Source: an uncultured bacterium (GTDB lineage: Bacteria > Patescibacteriota > Gracilibacteria > Absconditabacterales > Absconditicoccaceae). From it: a stretch of DNA of 64,000 bases. Position numbers and translations under genes: made by a program. The notes under the pieces are model-generated. The model did not search any database. It was not told the origin of the DNA and saw only the letters and a program-made list of their open reading frames with translations. This document shows positions 31,134-43,195 of the stretch, in pieces. The stretch covers positions 22,435 to 86,434 of the forward strand of contig CAMJSB010000005.1 in assembly GCA_946408385.1 (NCBI GenBank), in the 5' to 3' direction. Position 1 is the stretch's first letter. Each line of letters begins with the position of its first letter.

Positions 31134-32816
31134 TTATCCTTGTTTTTTAGTATCTTTATTATTTTTACCTTTAATCTTATCTGTTACTTTAGATATAGCT
31201 TTTAGAATTTTTCAGCCTCCATTCTTTTCTTTTGAAAATGGAGAAAATCATATCTGGAATGGATTCTTTTCTTTTATTGCTTTGATTCCTGCATTTAAAT
31301 TGATTTCATCCTGAGCGTATAATCTTGCAATAACTTCATCCTTTTTTACAGTGCTTCATAGTTTTTTGTAAATATACATTCCAGCTTCATCTATGATAGG
31401 ACATCCTAATCTTCTACAAACGGCATTTACATCATGTAAATCCATTCACGTAATTTTTCAATCTTTTTCAGCGACTACGTCATATGTATATTTACCTAGT
31501 TTAAGTGATTCAGAGTCTATGTTAGGATTCCCTCATTGTGCAGTAATAATTTCTTTCATTTTGTTTCGTGCAGCTCCAGTTTGTAGTTGATGCCTAGCTA
31601 AATTCATTGCGCTTTTACCAGTTACAAGTCAAATATTTTCAATAAGTTTACCTCCAAGGAAAACTATTTTATCTTCTAAATCTTTTGGTCTATCTGGATG
31701 CTGTTGTAGCACTCTTAAAACTTCACGAACTTGAAGTACGGCTCAGACTCCGTTTCAAATAACTTCATTAGCTTGAGTAATTTGAACTGACATTTTCATT
31801 CAGAGTTTTTTTCCAACGATTTCAAATCTTTGTTTCCAGTCTTTTGCTTCTTCCATGCTAGTTACTTTAGCTGTTGGTCAAACAGGAATATCTATAAGTG
31901 AATGGGTAACTCACATTGCATATTTTTTGGCCATAATTGAACTGACGACTTTTGCTTTTGACTGCATAGAAAGAGGATATTGAACTTTAATTAGTTTATC
32001 ATCAGCTGGAGCTAAATCTAATCCTCATCACCAAACCAGACAACAGTTAGTTTTCTCTACTAATTTTTCGATCCCTTCTTTGTCGAAATTAATATTCATA
32101 AGTACATTTACACATTCTCATGTGGCAGCAGGAGAGGTAATAGATTTAGAGAAATTTTTAGGAATTTTTATTCCTAAACTTGCAACAAGTGGAATTAGAG
32201 CCATTGTTGTTTCATTTCCAGGTACTCATCCGATACAATGTTTATCTGCAATGATTTCTCATTTTGGGTATCTAAACATAGATCCACATTCGGCCATAGC
32301 TTTAGCTGTCAGATAAGTTTCTTCATCTGTTGTTGGATAAAAATAACTAGATGCAACATAGTATGTCATCATTGTATCATCAAGTTTGTTTTCTGATATA
32401 TCTTTGATGATTGCGTGTATTTCTTCATAAGTAATTGGTTCTCATCTCATTTTTTTTCTAATGGCATTAGTAGTTACAGATGCTCATTCAGTAAGACAAA
32501 CTCCTACCATTTCTAAATTTTTGATTTTATATTTTTTTGCTAATTCATCAGAAACGGCGATGGTTCAAATTGTTACTCTGTTTGAAAAAGATACATCAGC
32601 AACAATTTCTTCTCAATTAATTCTTATGATGTTTACTTTATTATGTACGGTAATTCCGTAAGCCATTGCTTGATTCGGATTTAAAAAAGCAATCATTCTT
32701 TCTCCATCTTGCATATCACTTACGATAATCCTTGCGGTGAAATATGAATCAGGATCTTCTCTAAAAGCATGGTAATTTTTTCTTCGTTTATCAATTTTTT
32801 CAGCAAATCGTCCCAT
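31134..32816 (-). CDS. deoA: AMP phosphorylase (thymidine phosphorylase family)
   Basis: 560 residues. DKHCIGGVPGNETTMALIPL, then KSITSPAATGECVNVLMN and VWGGGLDLAPADDKLI identify the AMP-phosphorylase branch, which converts AMP plus Pi to adenine and ribose-1,5-bisphosphate. The extra N-terminal domain (first about 85 residues, ARIIVSDMQDGERMIAFLNP) is characteristic compared with plain thymidine phosphorylase. In archaea and SR1 bacteria the product goes through R15P isomerase to RuBisCO. Neither of those genes is in this window. The C-terminal 40 residues are a Lys-rich extension. First gene of the operon with pyk and ppsA. Confidence 0.88.
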
Positions 32817-32985
32817 TTTTTGTTTCTATTAATATAAATAAAAGATGATTAAGTATACTCCAAAATGGAAAAAAATGCAAATTTTAAGGTAGATTTTTTA
32901 TATGAAATAATTGATTTTTTAACTATTTGAAATATTTGTATAAAACTGTATATATGATTTGTTTTGATTTTTTTGGATTTTCTTG

Positions 32986-34257
32986 ATGTTATCTTTGTAT
33001 ATTCATATTCCATTTTGTGTAAAAAACTGTCCATATTGTAGTTTTTCTGTAGTTCAAAATCCGAACGATGAAATGATTCAGACATATTTAGATAATTTGC
33101 ATAATGAAATTGATGGATGGTGAAAAGTGTTTTGAAGCGCTGAGATAAGAACTATTTATTTTGGATGATGAACACCGAATTTAATCTGAGCAGAAAAAAT
33201 AAAAAATCTGATTCATCACTGTGAAGAAGTTTTTGACTGTGAAAATGTAGGAGAATTGAGTTTTGAATGTAATCCATTCCCACAAGACCAAGTTTATGAA
33301 TTTGTTTCAGATTTGCAGAAATCGTTTAAAAAATATCCAAGAGTTCGTTTTTCATTTGGAATTCAGAGCTTGGATAATTGAGTATTGGAAAATGCATGAC
33401 GTCCTTATACATTTCCAGGAATGGTAGATTTTTTGCGTGGATTGCGTGATTTAAAATTAGAAAATAGTGTGTATAACTTCGATTTTATGGCATTTGGAGT
33501 CTTTAATCAAACTAAAAAATGAGATTTGCAACTGTGGACTCCATCAGCTTTAGAATTTTTTCAGGATTTTGTGAATTCATGATTTGCTGATAGCTTTTCT
33601 CTGTATATGCTAGAACTTTTTGAGCATCAAAAATGGAAGAAAAATCCTGATTGAAATTCTTCCGTTGTTCAGCAATCTGGTTTGTTTTGAAATGAAGATG
33701 AGATATATGAAGAATTTGATATTCTCAAAAATATAATTCAAGAGTGAGGATATAGACGTTATGAGATATCAAATTTTGCGGCAGTAGGAAAGTCTAGTAT
33801 TCACAATAGAGTTTATCGAGAGATGGAGGATTATTTGTGACTATGACTTTCTGCATCATCATTTATAAATGCTAAAAGTTCATATTTTTGATCTGTCGTT
33901 GAAAAACTAAAAAAAGTGGATCCTTCACTTAGTTTAGAGTGACTAAATGGAATACGTTGGATGAATACACCATATTTTCCAAAATACATTTGAAATGAAA
34001 ATTTAGTAGAATCAGCTATTCAACCTATGTTAGAATCAGATTATTTAATTGAATCATTTTTTTTATCTTTACGTACTGATAGATGAATTGATGATGTATC
34101 AAAGTTTGAACCAGTTCTCGTTAAAAATTATGCAGAGAAAATAAAAATATATGAGGAAAATGGATTTTTAAAATTATGTGGAAATGGATTTGTACTTACT
34201 GATGAATGAATGGACTGCTATAATGGAATAATTACGGAATTGCTGAAAGAAATTTAA
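32986..34257 (+). CDS. hemW: HemW-like radical SAM protein
   Basis: 423 residues. SLYIHIPFCVKNCPYCSF carries the radical-SAM cluster motif C-x3-C-x2-C (11, 15, 18). Next come IRTIYFGGGTPNLIG, LSFECNPFPQDQV and RVRFSFGIQSLDNGVLENAGR, the HemN/HemW signatures. The C-terminus has FFLSLRTDRGID, as in HemW. HemW is now thought to be a heme chaperone rather than coproporphyrinogen oxidase. No heme pathway genes are present here, so the role in this organism is open. The second Cys motif expected of HemN is absent. It converges with murF. Confidence 0.85.
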
Positions 34258-34275
34258 TAAAAAGTTTGTTTGAAG

Positions 34276-35637
34276 TTATTTTAAAAATTCACTCTTTTTC
34301 TTCATCCAAAATTCTGATTGTCTAGTCAGGAATCCTTCATCCTGTTTATTTTTCAAGAAATGTTTTACGGATTCTTCAAGGAAAATTGTATTCTGGCTTC
34401 ATTTGAAAACGAGAATAATTGGATTTTTATCATTCCTTTCTTTTAATCTATCTTCAACAGTTTTGTTTAGGTTTTTCAGAGTTTTACAAACTGTTAAATT
34501 ATCAGTAGCTCAGATTTTTTCTAGTTCATCTGCTAAATAATCGTTCATAAATTTACCCAAAAGAAAAAGCTGATCTCCTGATTGTGAAACATATCCAGCC
34601 AATTTACGATGCTCCGATTCAGTTAAATCTCAAAGTTCTCTCATATCTCAAAGTATAAGCCAGATTTCACTTTTTGGAAAACAATTATTCCTGATAGTAT
34701 AAACTGTATCAATAGTTTTCCTCACGCTTAAAGGTGAAGCATTATATGTAGAATCAATGATTAATGTGTTATATTTTCAGTCAAATACAGATAATCTACC
34801 AGGTTGAAGTTTATACATTAATTCTAGTTTATCTTTATTTTTCAAATGCAAATCAGTTTTCCATCGATATGCTAGAATCTCAGTAATTCCAACTGCAACT
34901 CCGATATATCCATAGTTCATTTTCCCAAATAGGTTAGTCTCAATATTGTATTCTTGCTCTTTGATATGTAAAACAAAATGAGATTTCAAATCAGCATTTT
35001 CTTCTCATTTTTTAAATGAATGAGATTCGAAATATATATCAGCTTCTATATTATCGTTATCAAATGTTTTATACATAAGTTTATCAACCTTAATTCTAGG
35101 TGCTAACTGTTGAGCATATTCATCATTTGCATTCAGAAAAACTAAGGATTTAGTATTCAAAGCCATCTTGATTTCTTCACTAGCAATTTTTTGAGGATTT
35201 CAGAATTGTTCACTATGAACTGCATCAATTGCCGTAAAAACTCAGATATCAGGATGTGCAACTTTGAGTATAAAATCCATCTCTCATGGATTATCTATTC
35301 CATATTCCAGCACTATCGCATCATAATGTTTTCTTCCAAATAATGACATGAATACAGCTTTACAGCAAACTTTCATCATATTTCAAATTGATGGTGATCG
35401 TGATGTGATTTCAAAAACACTCAGTGAAAGTCAGAATTCCCCATTAAAATTTTTGGGAGAAGTGGATATTTTTTTGTTTGGAAAAAACTTCTTTAAAGTT
35501 TGAAAAATAATCATACGACAAGATGTTTTTCATACGCTTCAATTTATTCAGATTACGGTTGGTTTATGGCGTTTGATATAATGATGTGCACATTTTACTA
35601 AAAAACAATAACATGCACGGAGTAACTTTTTTTTCAT
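34276..35637 (-). CDS. murF: Mur ligase, MurF-like
   Basis: 453 residues. VIGINGSVGKTSCRMIIFQT (30-39) is the Mur-ligase ATP P-loop. Further landmarks: STSPKNFNGELGLSLSVFE, IVLEYGIDNPGEMDFI, FTAIDAVHSEQF, STYNASPLSVRKTI, WLILGDMRELGDLTESEH and FKGSQNTIFLE. These match UDP-MurNAc-tripeptide:D-Ala-D-Ala ligase. The usual N-terminal UDP-binding domain seems very short, since the P-loop is at residue 30 instead of about 110. It is the third gene after rnpA and the AI-2E exporter, with a 24-nt gap. The P-loop Gly codons include UGA. Confidence 0.85.
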
Positions 35638-35661
35638 ATTTTCATATCGATTTATTAAAAT

Positions 35662-37014
35662 TTAGCTTTTTTTATTTGTGATTTTTCTTTTTTTAAATTC
35701 AGTATTATTTTCGACTTTTTTAATTTCTTTTTCTAGTTCTTCTGATTGAGGTATACGGAAGGCTAAGGATACTATTACGGCTATTGGGACGGCCAAAAGA
35801 ACTCAGAAAAATCACATTATAGTTCCGCACAAAATCATACATATAAATACAATTAGTGGGCTAACTCATAATGTTTTTCACATTAATACTGGCACTAAGA
35901 ATTTTTCTTCAGATTGTTGGATTAATGTATATAAGATTATCACAGCTAAGAATCATCGTCATCCTGAAAATATAAGAGCAGAAATTGCTGCTGGTAGTCA
36001 TCATAGAAATGGGCCTAAATATGGGATTATTTCAAATAATCATGCCAATATTGCTAGAGTTCATTTTTGAGGGATACTTATATTAAATAGTTCTAACATC
36101 CATAATCATAGGTAGGACATTATTCATATAAACAAGCAGAGAAAAAGCTGACTTTTTAATCGTTTTGTGATTCCAGAATATGCAGCATCAATTCTTGGTA
36201 ATATGCTTGTATAATGACGGAATATGTATTTTAGTCAATATTTGATATCATAATGTGCTACCGAGAAAAATATACATAAAGTGAGTACTATAGCAAAATC
36301 TACAATAATGGAAAAAATGTTTCCAAAAAATATCAAAGCTTGTCATGCAATTGTTTTTATATATCCGCTTGATGTAGACATAATACTTCAAATATTGTCA
36401 GAAATGGCAGTTAGTATACTATCAGAATTTGAATTTTGTATTCGCTGTATAAGCTCAGTTTTTAAGAAATTAGGCATTCGACTTGTTTTTTCAATGTATC
36501 AAGGAACTCATAGTTGAGATATTGATGATTGAAAGCTTGATAATCATGATGTTAAGGATTGTAATAATTCTGTTCATCGATTAAAAAAGAATGGTATTAG
36601 GATAACAAATCAAGCTAGGACAAAAAAAGTGGCTATGAGATATGTTATAAGTATTCATAATCCTCTACTTTTTGTAAGTCTTTGTCGAAAAACAACGAAT
36701 CATTCGAGAGCTAATGAAATTATGAAAGCCGCAATTACCATGTATATATATGACAATGAAATGTACATCATATATCATAAAATCACAATAGCCAGTCATA
36801 TTAGCCAAAATTTTAAAATCAGTTTTGTAGTTTTTGTAGATTCGGTAGTTATTTCGATTTGATTGCTTTTTAATAGATGATCTGTTGATTTTTCTAATTT
36901 TGGTTTAGGAAAACGTTTTCCATATCTTTCTTTAACTTTTTCTTTTCGTATGTGAAATTCTTTTTGCATGACTTGTTTTTTTTCTTCTCGTTTTTGTTTT
37001 AATTCTTTCCACAT
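35662..37014 (-). CDS. AI-2E family (DUF20/PerM) transporter
   Basis: 450 residues. A Lys/Arg-rich soluble N-terminus (about 1-70) is followed by about eight helices in the PerM arrangement: two pairs, a long amphipathic loop, and the conserved cluster LFEIIPYLGPFLGGLPAAISAL (split here over two short blocks) with FLVPVLMGKTLGVSPLIVFI and FGVLLAVPIAVIVSLAFR. Members export small molecules such as AI-2 or act as cation/proton antiporters; substrate unknown here. It overlaps the end of rnpA by 16 bases and precedes murF by 24 nt. Confidence 0.88.
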
Positions 37015-37403
37015 ATGTATGATTGAAAGGATGTAAAAGCGGATTGGAATTCTTTTTGAAAGTATGTTTTTCGTTCATGTTTTTTATGCTCTTGGATGTA
37101 TTGTGATGATTCTGGTAATTTATTTTTATTTAAGTTTATAAATATTTTGTAAAACTCTCAGTTTATCATATTTGATTCAATTTTATTGTCTCTTATATAA
37201 TTCATAATAGTTCTTCTGATATAATTTCTTGTAGTTGCATTTTTACTTAATTTTACTCCAATATGGCATGAAATTTGATTAAATTGTTTATTTGGATATT
37301 GTTTAATTCGCCAAAAACCAAAAATTCATCTTGTACAATATTGTCTTTTTTTGGTTAAATAGCGCACATCTTTGGTTCTTAAACGAAATTTGTGTTTAAT
37401 CAA
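36999..37403 (-). CDS. rnpA: RNase P protein component
   Basis: 134 residues. CHIGVKLSKNATTRNYIRRTIMNYI, read as two blocks, corresponds to the conserved RNR motif (SKK...A..RN-x-IRR) of RnpA, which binds the 5' leader of pre-tRNA. The upstream FRLRTKDVRYLTKK also fits the family start. No ATG lies in frame; the best start is TTG at 37403 (IKHKFRLR follows). rpmH, the usual neighbour, is not upstream. The end overlaps the AI-2E gene by 16 bases. The RNA subunit gene is at 44239-44568. Confidence 0.8.
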
Positions 37404-37489
37404 AATACATAAAAAACATTTAAATTAGAAATTTATCACGATGTTAGATTAGTAAATTTTGTTTTCTTTGCAAGTTATTGTTAAAAAAA

Positions 37490-37512
37490 AGACCTATCAT
37501 TATGATAGGCCT
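37490..37512 (-). terminator. Intrinsic terminator
   Basis: AGACCTATC and GATAGGCCT pair around ATTAT; minus strand continues with eight T. It ends the lipoprotein transcript. Confidence 0.85.
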
Positions 37513-37533
37513 ATTTTAATTGTAATGGATTTT

Positions 37534-38817
37534 TTATTCTGTGACTTCTTCTGGATTCTCTACAGGTGTTGCAAGTCATTCTGTATTTGTATCTTCTAAT
37601 TCCTCACTATTATATAAATTTTCGTAATCATAGTCTTCGTCATATTCATAATCATTTCAACCCATAGCCGATCAAAGATAAGAAGATAATAATTCAGTTA
37701 AATCTTGAGCATTTTCAGGGATAGTTGTCGTAAATTCTGAAATTGTATTATATGCCCAAGAACCTTTGAGTGGAATAACTGTATCTTTTCATCCATTTTC
37801 TTCAGATTTTATTGTTAATTTTAAATCAAAGCCTATTTTGATTGAAGATTTTGATAGTTTTGGGGAAACTGTTCAGTTTAATTCTCCTCAAGGCATTGTT
37901 ATAGAAACATTGTATTTTGAACCTTTTTTGTCTGCAATAATTTTTATTATTGATTCTCAGTCTTGAGATATGTTTATTTCAGTGTCTTCTCCAGCAAATC
38001 AATTTATAACTAAAGTGCTAGCATCTTCATCATTTTTCATTTCCATATTTTCAATAACTGTTGTTACTTTGTGTTTTCATGTAATAACTAGATATCATTC
38101 AAAATTTTGAATATTTATTTCAGGTGTTTCTTGAATAGAATCTTCATCTAATCCACTGCTTATTGAATCGTAATATTCTTTCATTAGTTCATTCAATTTT
38201 TCATTATCTATTGAGAATTTTCGAGCATTATATCATTCAAATTGAGTAAATTTTCAGCTATAAACCATAAATCATTCGTTTCAGAATATTTCTTTTGATT
38301 TGTCATTTAAGTCTTTAGAATCTTTTAACATAGAAAATGTATTAGGCATGTCATTTAATCCTGACATAGGGATGGAGAACCATTGATTTTTAAATCCTGC
38401 AGCAATCATTTCTATCATAGCCAAATCATCACTTCATGTTAACTCGAAAGATGAGATGTTTAAATATATTGCATCATTTGCTAATTTTATATCAAGAGTT
38501 CAATTTAATTTAGTAGTTTCTCCTGAAGATGTGATGTTTGCGTTAAAATCAGTTGAAGATTCAGAATTTTTATTAACAAGATTTTGTTTGCTGTTTGATG
38601 AAATCTTTGCGTCTACTTTAATTTCATCTGTATTATATTTACCAGCAATGTCAAAACTTTGTTCAAAGTTATCATTTTGGCTTAAAATGTCTTGGAATTC
38701 GGAATGATTTGCAGTTTCTAAGGCTTCTTCGAAAGTCATATTAAAATTTTTGGATCCACATGCAGTTAGAGAAATCGTTGTTGTTAATAGTCATAACAAG
38801 AAAAGAGACTTTTTCAT
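37534..38817 (-). CDS. Predicted lipoprotein of unknown function
   Basis: 427 residues with a lipoprotein signal (MKKSLFLLGLLTTTISLTAC, lipobox LTAC, Cys 20). The mature part is beta-rich and resembles general secreted LolA/LppX-like or CPR lipoproteins (IAGKYNTDEIKVDAKISSNS; SFELTGSDDLAMIEMI; FEGYLVITGKHKVTTVI), but I see no decisive domain. The C-terminus is acidic (YEYDEDYDYENLYNSEELED). Single gene with its own terminator. Presumably anchored to the outer face of the membrane. Confidence 0.72.
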
Positions 38818-38967
38818 TTGTGTATAAAAAATATAAAAAATAAAATTTTTATCGAACTCATTGTATGATAAATTATATAAAAATCAAGAAAATTTGTTTC
38901 TAATCGTGTTTCAACAAACACATACCCAACATATGAGTGCTACAATTGTATTTTATATTTTTTATAA

Positions 38968-39423
38968 TTATTCAATTTTAATTTCAATTTCTTCTTGGTT
39001 TCATTCTGTTGCATCTTCAAATGGCATTTCATCCAATTTTGACAGATTTATTCTATTTCATTCCATTTCTAGTTGATCTAGTTTCTTAGATACAGATTCA
39101 TCTGGGAATATCCAGGTATTCATATCACAAACTTCGTCTAATTCTAAAACTTCAGGAGATTGAATTATTGCAAAAGTTGCTCATTCGTACGATATTAAAA
39201 AATTCAATTTATTTCAATTTCATATGAAAACCCTTATAAAAGCTCAACTAATATCATACTCTCAAGGAAAGTCGATTGATAATAGATTTCCTCTATCATA
39301 AGCCATTTCTTCTCCAATTGTGGCCATTAAATTAATAATTCAGACTTCTATTTCTGTAGGATTAAATAAGAATTTATTTTCAATCAAAATTCCATTTTCT
39401 GTTTTTTTAATATCAATAGCCAT
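38968..39423 (-). CDS. Hypothetical protein with short FPGEYDISG motif
   Basis: 151 residues, soluble. The segment LLSIDFPGEYDISGAFIRVF resembles the PGEYE-x-x-G strand found in UlaG-like metallo-beta-lactamase-fold proteins of CPR bacteria, but no HxHxDH metal motif is present, so this is at most a fragment or a structural relative. The C-terminus is acidic (EGNQEEIEIKIE). It is divergent from the Na/Pi transporter. No other clue. Confidence 0.55.
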
Positions 39424-39577
39424 TTTAATGCTTATATCTAATAAAACTATATATCTTATAGTATAATATATCAAAAAAAAATTGCAAGAGATTTAATTTT
39501 AACTTACTTGCATTTTCTTGCAGGATTAATACACTTAATTATTATGTTAAAAACTTTTATCATTCATTCACAGATAA

Positions 39578-41269
39578 ATGCGGGAGTGAATACTACAGTT
39601 TTTATGAGGAATCGGATTTTTCTTGTTTGGAATAAATTATATGGAACAAGCAGTATCAGGTTTTTCGAATTGATGATTTAAGAATTTTATGAAGAAATTT
39701 ACATCATCAGTATCAAAATCTTTTTGAAGCTGAATTTTAATTACAACGATTTTGCAGAGCTCGAATATTATGTCTGTACTGGTATTAGCATTTGTCTGAG
39801 CATGAATATTATCTTTAACTTCAGCATTAGCGGTTATCCTTTGAGTAAATATATGAACAATGATTCCTACTTCGATTTTATGAATAGTCTGATTGAGTTT
39901 TGATGTGTCAATAATAGCATTTCCATTAATACTTTTCTGAGCAGTTTGTATAAATTTTTTTTCTCGTTGGAACAAAGTAGAATCGTTTGGAAAATTCTTA
40001 CTTAGTTTAGGTTTGATTTTTTTGGCATTTTCTTTTATGAAAAATGGATTGAGTTTCTTAACGGATATAGATCTTTCAATATTTACATGAATGAGTCCAT
40101 GGCTATTTTTTCTTTTTTGACTTATGCTAACTCTTTTGGTGCAGTCTTGAAGTATAACATTTATTATTGTGTTGGCAACTGTTGGCTCATGAATTTTGTC
40201 TCCTACATTAGCATTGCCAATAATATTTTGAGGATATTTATGATCAACAATAACTATAATTATATGAGCGATATGAAAAAATTCGTTAGCGATAAAGAAA
40301 CAGGTTGCATTTCGACATGTTTGATTTAATTTGGTTACAGCATTAGTATGAATGTTAATGCTTCCATTGATTGTTAAATTCTTTATATCCGTATTGGAAC
40401 CAAATGTTTGAATCGTAATCTGATTTACTATTTTACGAGTATGATGGCGTAGCTTATTTGCTTTAATCTTTTTGCCTTTTGTAGACTCTATCTCAAAAAT
40501 TTTGAAAAAGAGAGTAAAAGACAAAAAACAGGTTGTAGATTTGGCGATTCAGAAGGTGTTTAATGTTGAAGATCTTACACCAGCAGTAGCACAATTAGTA
40601 GCCAAGCAGGATATGTTAGTACTATTTTGGAATGCAATTAGATATAATTTAAATGTTTGGGACTTTTCTCCAATGGCTGTAAAATCATGAGATTCTACGC
40701 AAGAAGAAATCGCAAATACATTGTCTTTTAAATGAAATTTTGATAAAAATGATTTATCAAAAGTATATCATGATGTAAAATACATTCAGAATGAATTATT
40801 AAAGTTTTTGGTATCATTGCCAGTTTCTGAAAAGAGTTCTGAAAATGCAGAATTATATCAAAGTGTTTTAGCAGTTTGAGATTCGTGTAAGACTATAAAG
40901 GATGTTTGGTGACATATCGAAGATTGGCAACGAAGTAGTAGTGATAATTTACAAAAAGATTATGACGATACACGTGAAATGGTTATAGTTTTTTATAGCA
41001 CAATTCTACATTTATATCAACGTTTTGATAGTAAAAAAGCTTTAAGTGATGCTCAAGAAGCTTTAGAAACTCTACAAAAAGAGAATGATGAATATCTAGC
41101 ACAACTCCGTCCACACAAAAGTGATGATATTCCATTGACTTCTTTGATTCAAGTAAGACGTTATTTTGTACAGTCTTGTAAAGAATTATTACATGCAATG
41201 GAACTATATAATGCTGGCCCTGATGAAATAAAATACTTTAAAGAAAATCTATCAAACATTATGAAATAA
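39578..41269 (+). CDS. Na+/phosphate cotransporter with PhoU-like C-terminal region
   Basis: 563 residues. The start MREGILQFLGGIGFFLFGIN matches the NptA-type first helix. The two inverted repeats each carry a QS motif: TTILQSSNIMSVLVLAFVGA and LLVQSGSITFIIVLATVGSG, the hallmark of SLC34/NptA transporters. About eight helices fill the first 320 residues. The remaining 240 are helical and soluble (KVYHDVKYIQNELLKFLVSL), like the PhoU-type regulatory domain of bacterial members. The ATG is preceded by in-frame UAA. ABC-F follows after 21 nt. Helix glycines are mostly UGA. Confidence 0.88.
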
Positions 41270-41290
41270 TTTTATGAAATAAGATAAAGA

Positions 41291-43192
41291 ATGACACTTG
41301 AAGAAGCAATTGATGAATCGATAACTAAAATATTGGAGCTAAATCCAGATTTAACATATGCTGAAGTTTATGAATTATGTTCAGACTATCTTTTAAAGTT
41401 TAATAAACCAACAAAAGAAGAAACCAAAATAAAAAGTCTGAAAAAATATTTAAGTAAGTTTTTTGAAATTGATTTGTTTGCCGATGAAGAACCTAAATTA
41501 GAAGATATTCAGCCTAGTATGTCGCCTTTGCAATCTATCCCAAAGCAATATTTTCAGGAAAGAAGTCGAGCGAAGAAGGATTATATAATCAAAATCCATC
41601 ACTTAGATAAACAAATCTGAAAAACGATTCTTTTTGATGATGCAAATTTGCAACTACGTTTCTGAGATGAAGTAGCTTTGATATGAAAGAATGGAAGCTG
41701 AAAATCCACACTTTTAAAAATGTTGATATGAAAAGAAGAATCAGGATTTTGAATGATTGAGATAGCTGATTGAGTTAAAATCTGATATCTTTCTCAGGAT
41801 TTATTTTGGGCAAATGATGAACATACAGTTGAGGAGGAAATGAAAACATGTTTCCCTGATATCAAATTGGCTATGGAAAGGTTGGAAGAAATTGAAAAGT
41901 TATTAACTGAAGGAGAATCTGATTATCATGCATTGATAGAAGAACAAAATAAATTACAAGATTTTTTAAGGAAAGAGAATGGATATCAAAAACGATGAAT
42001 GCAAATTGAAATTTTGAAATATTTCTGATTTTCAAAAGCTATGCTTAACTTTAAAATTAAGCAACTTTCATGATGAGAGCAGACCAAACTTCAAATTGCA
42101 AAGTTCCTAATTCAAGAAGTGGATTTATTATTACTTGATGAACCTACAAATCACTTGGATATTGAATGAATTTTCTTTTTACAGCGTTTCTGTGAATTGT
42201 GGTGAAAAACCTTAATTTGTATCTCTCATGATAAAAAGTTTTTGAATTCATGTTTTAATCGTGTGGTAGAAATTAGCCAGAAAAAACTCCATCTTTACGA
42301 ATGAAATTATTCAGACTATTTGCGTCAAAAAGAAAAGAATCTGGAGATTCAGCATAAAAACTATGTTGCACAGCAAAAATATTTACAGCAGCAAGAAAAG
42401 TTTATTACAAGATTTCGCTATAAATCAACCAAAGCTGCACAGGTTCAGAGTAGGATAAAAATGTTGGATAAGATTGAGAGAATCGAAGCTCCAGAAATTG
42501 AATCAGATCCAAAGAAAATCAATTTCAAACTTTCACAAAGATTGCCAAATCTGATTATGCAGATTGAGTGATTGACTGTTTGATATCCTTGAAAAGAATT
42601 GGTTACTTTACCAAACAAAATCGAAATCACAAAAGAAATGCATATCTGAATAATATGAAAAAACTGAATCTGAAAAACGACTTTGATAAAGACAATTCTT
42701 GGTCAGATTTCTCCTTTACATTGATCTGTAAAAGTTCATCCTGAATTACGTATTGGTTCATATTCACAGGTTTTTGACGATTTACATCCGGATGATACTG
42801 TGATAGAAGCAGTAATGTGAGTGGGAATTTCTTATCAAGATGCGAGAGCTTTTTTATGAACATTGAAAATCGATGTAGAAAAGATGGATCATAAAGTTTC
42901 ATCACTTTCATGATGAGAAATGGCAAAAGTCGCAGTAACCAAAATGTTGTTACAAAAACCTCATATAATCATAATGGACGAACCGACAAATCATTTGGAT
43001 TTAGGTTCAAAAGAAACTATCAAAATGATGTTACAATGATTTAATGGTGTGACGTTGATTGTTTCACATGATAGAGATTTTCTAGAATGAACATCAAATA
43101 TGCTTTGGTGAATATGGGACAAGCGTTTGACAATTTTTCATGATTTACAAAGAGGTTTCCAAGAACTAGAAAGTAGCTGCTGGAAGGGATAA
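41291..43192 (+). CDS. ABC-F ATPase with N-terminal extension
   Basis: 633 residues with two ABC domains. First: Walker A LIGKNGSGKSTLLK (about 135), signature QLSGGEQTKLQIAKFL, Walker B LLLLDEPTNHLDIEGI. Second: IGIIGKNGIGKTTLIK, SSLSGGEMAKVAVTKM, IIIMDEPTNHLDLGS. The inter-domain linker (RQKEKNLEIQHKNYVAQQ) matches the ABC-F P-site tRNA-interaction motif. ABC-F proteins act on ribosomes. About 95 residues at the front (LTYAEVYELCSDYLLKF) are not part of the usual fold. Conserved P-loop glycines are partly UGA. Confidence 0.92.
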
Positions 43193-43195
43193 ATA

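Noticed and set aside
39637-40524. A 295-codon minus-strand open frame opposite the Na/Pi transporter
   Set aside because: It is a mirror of the transporter's reading frame; the plus strand has clear QS-motif repeats and the minus translation shows no domain.
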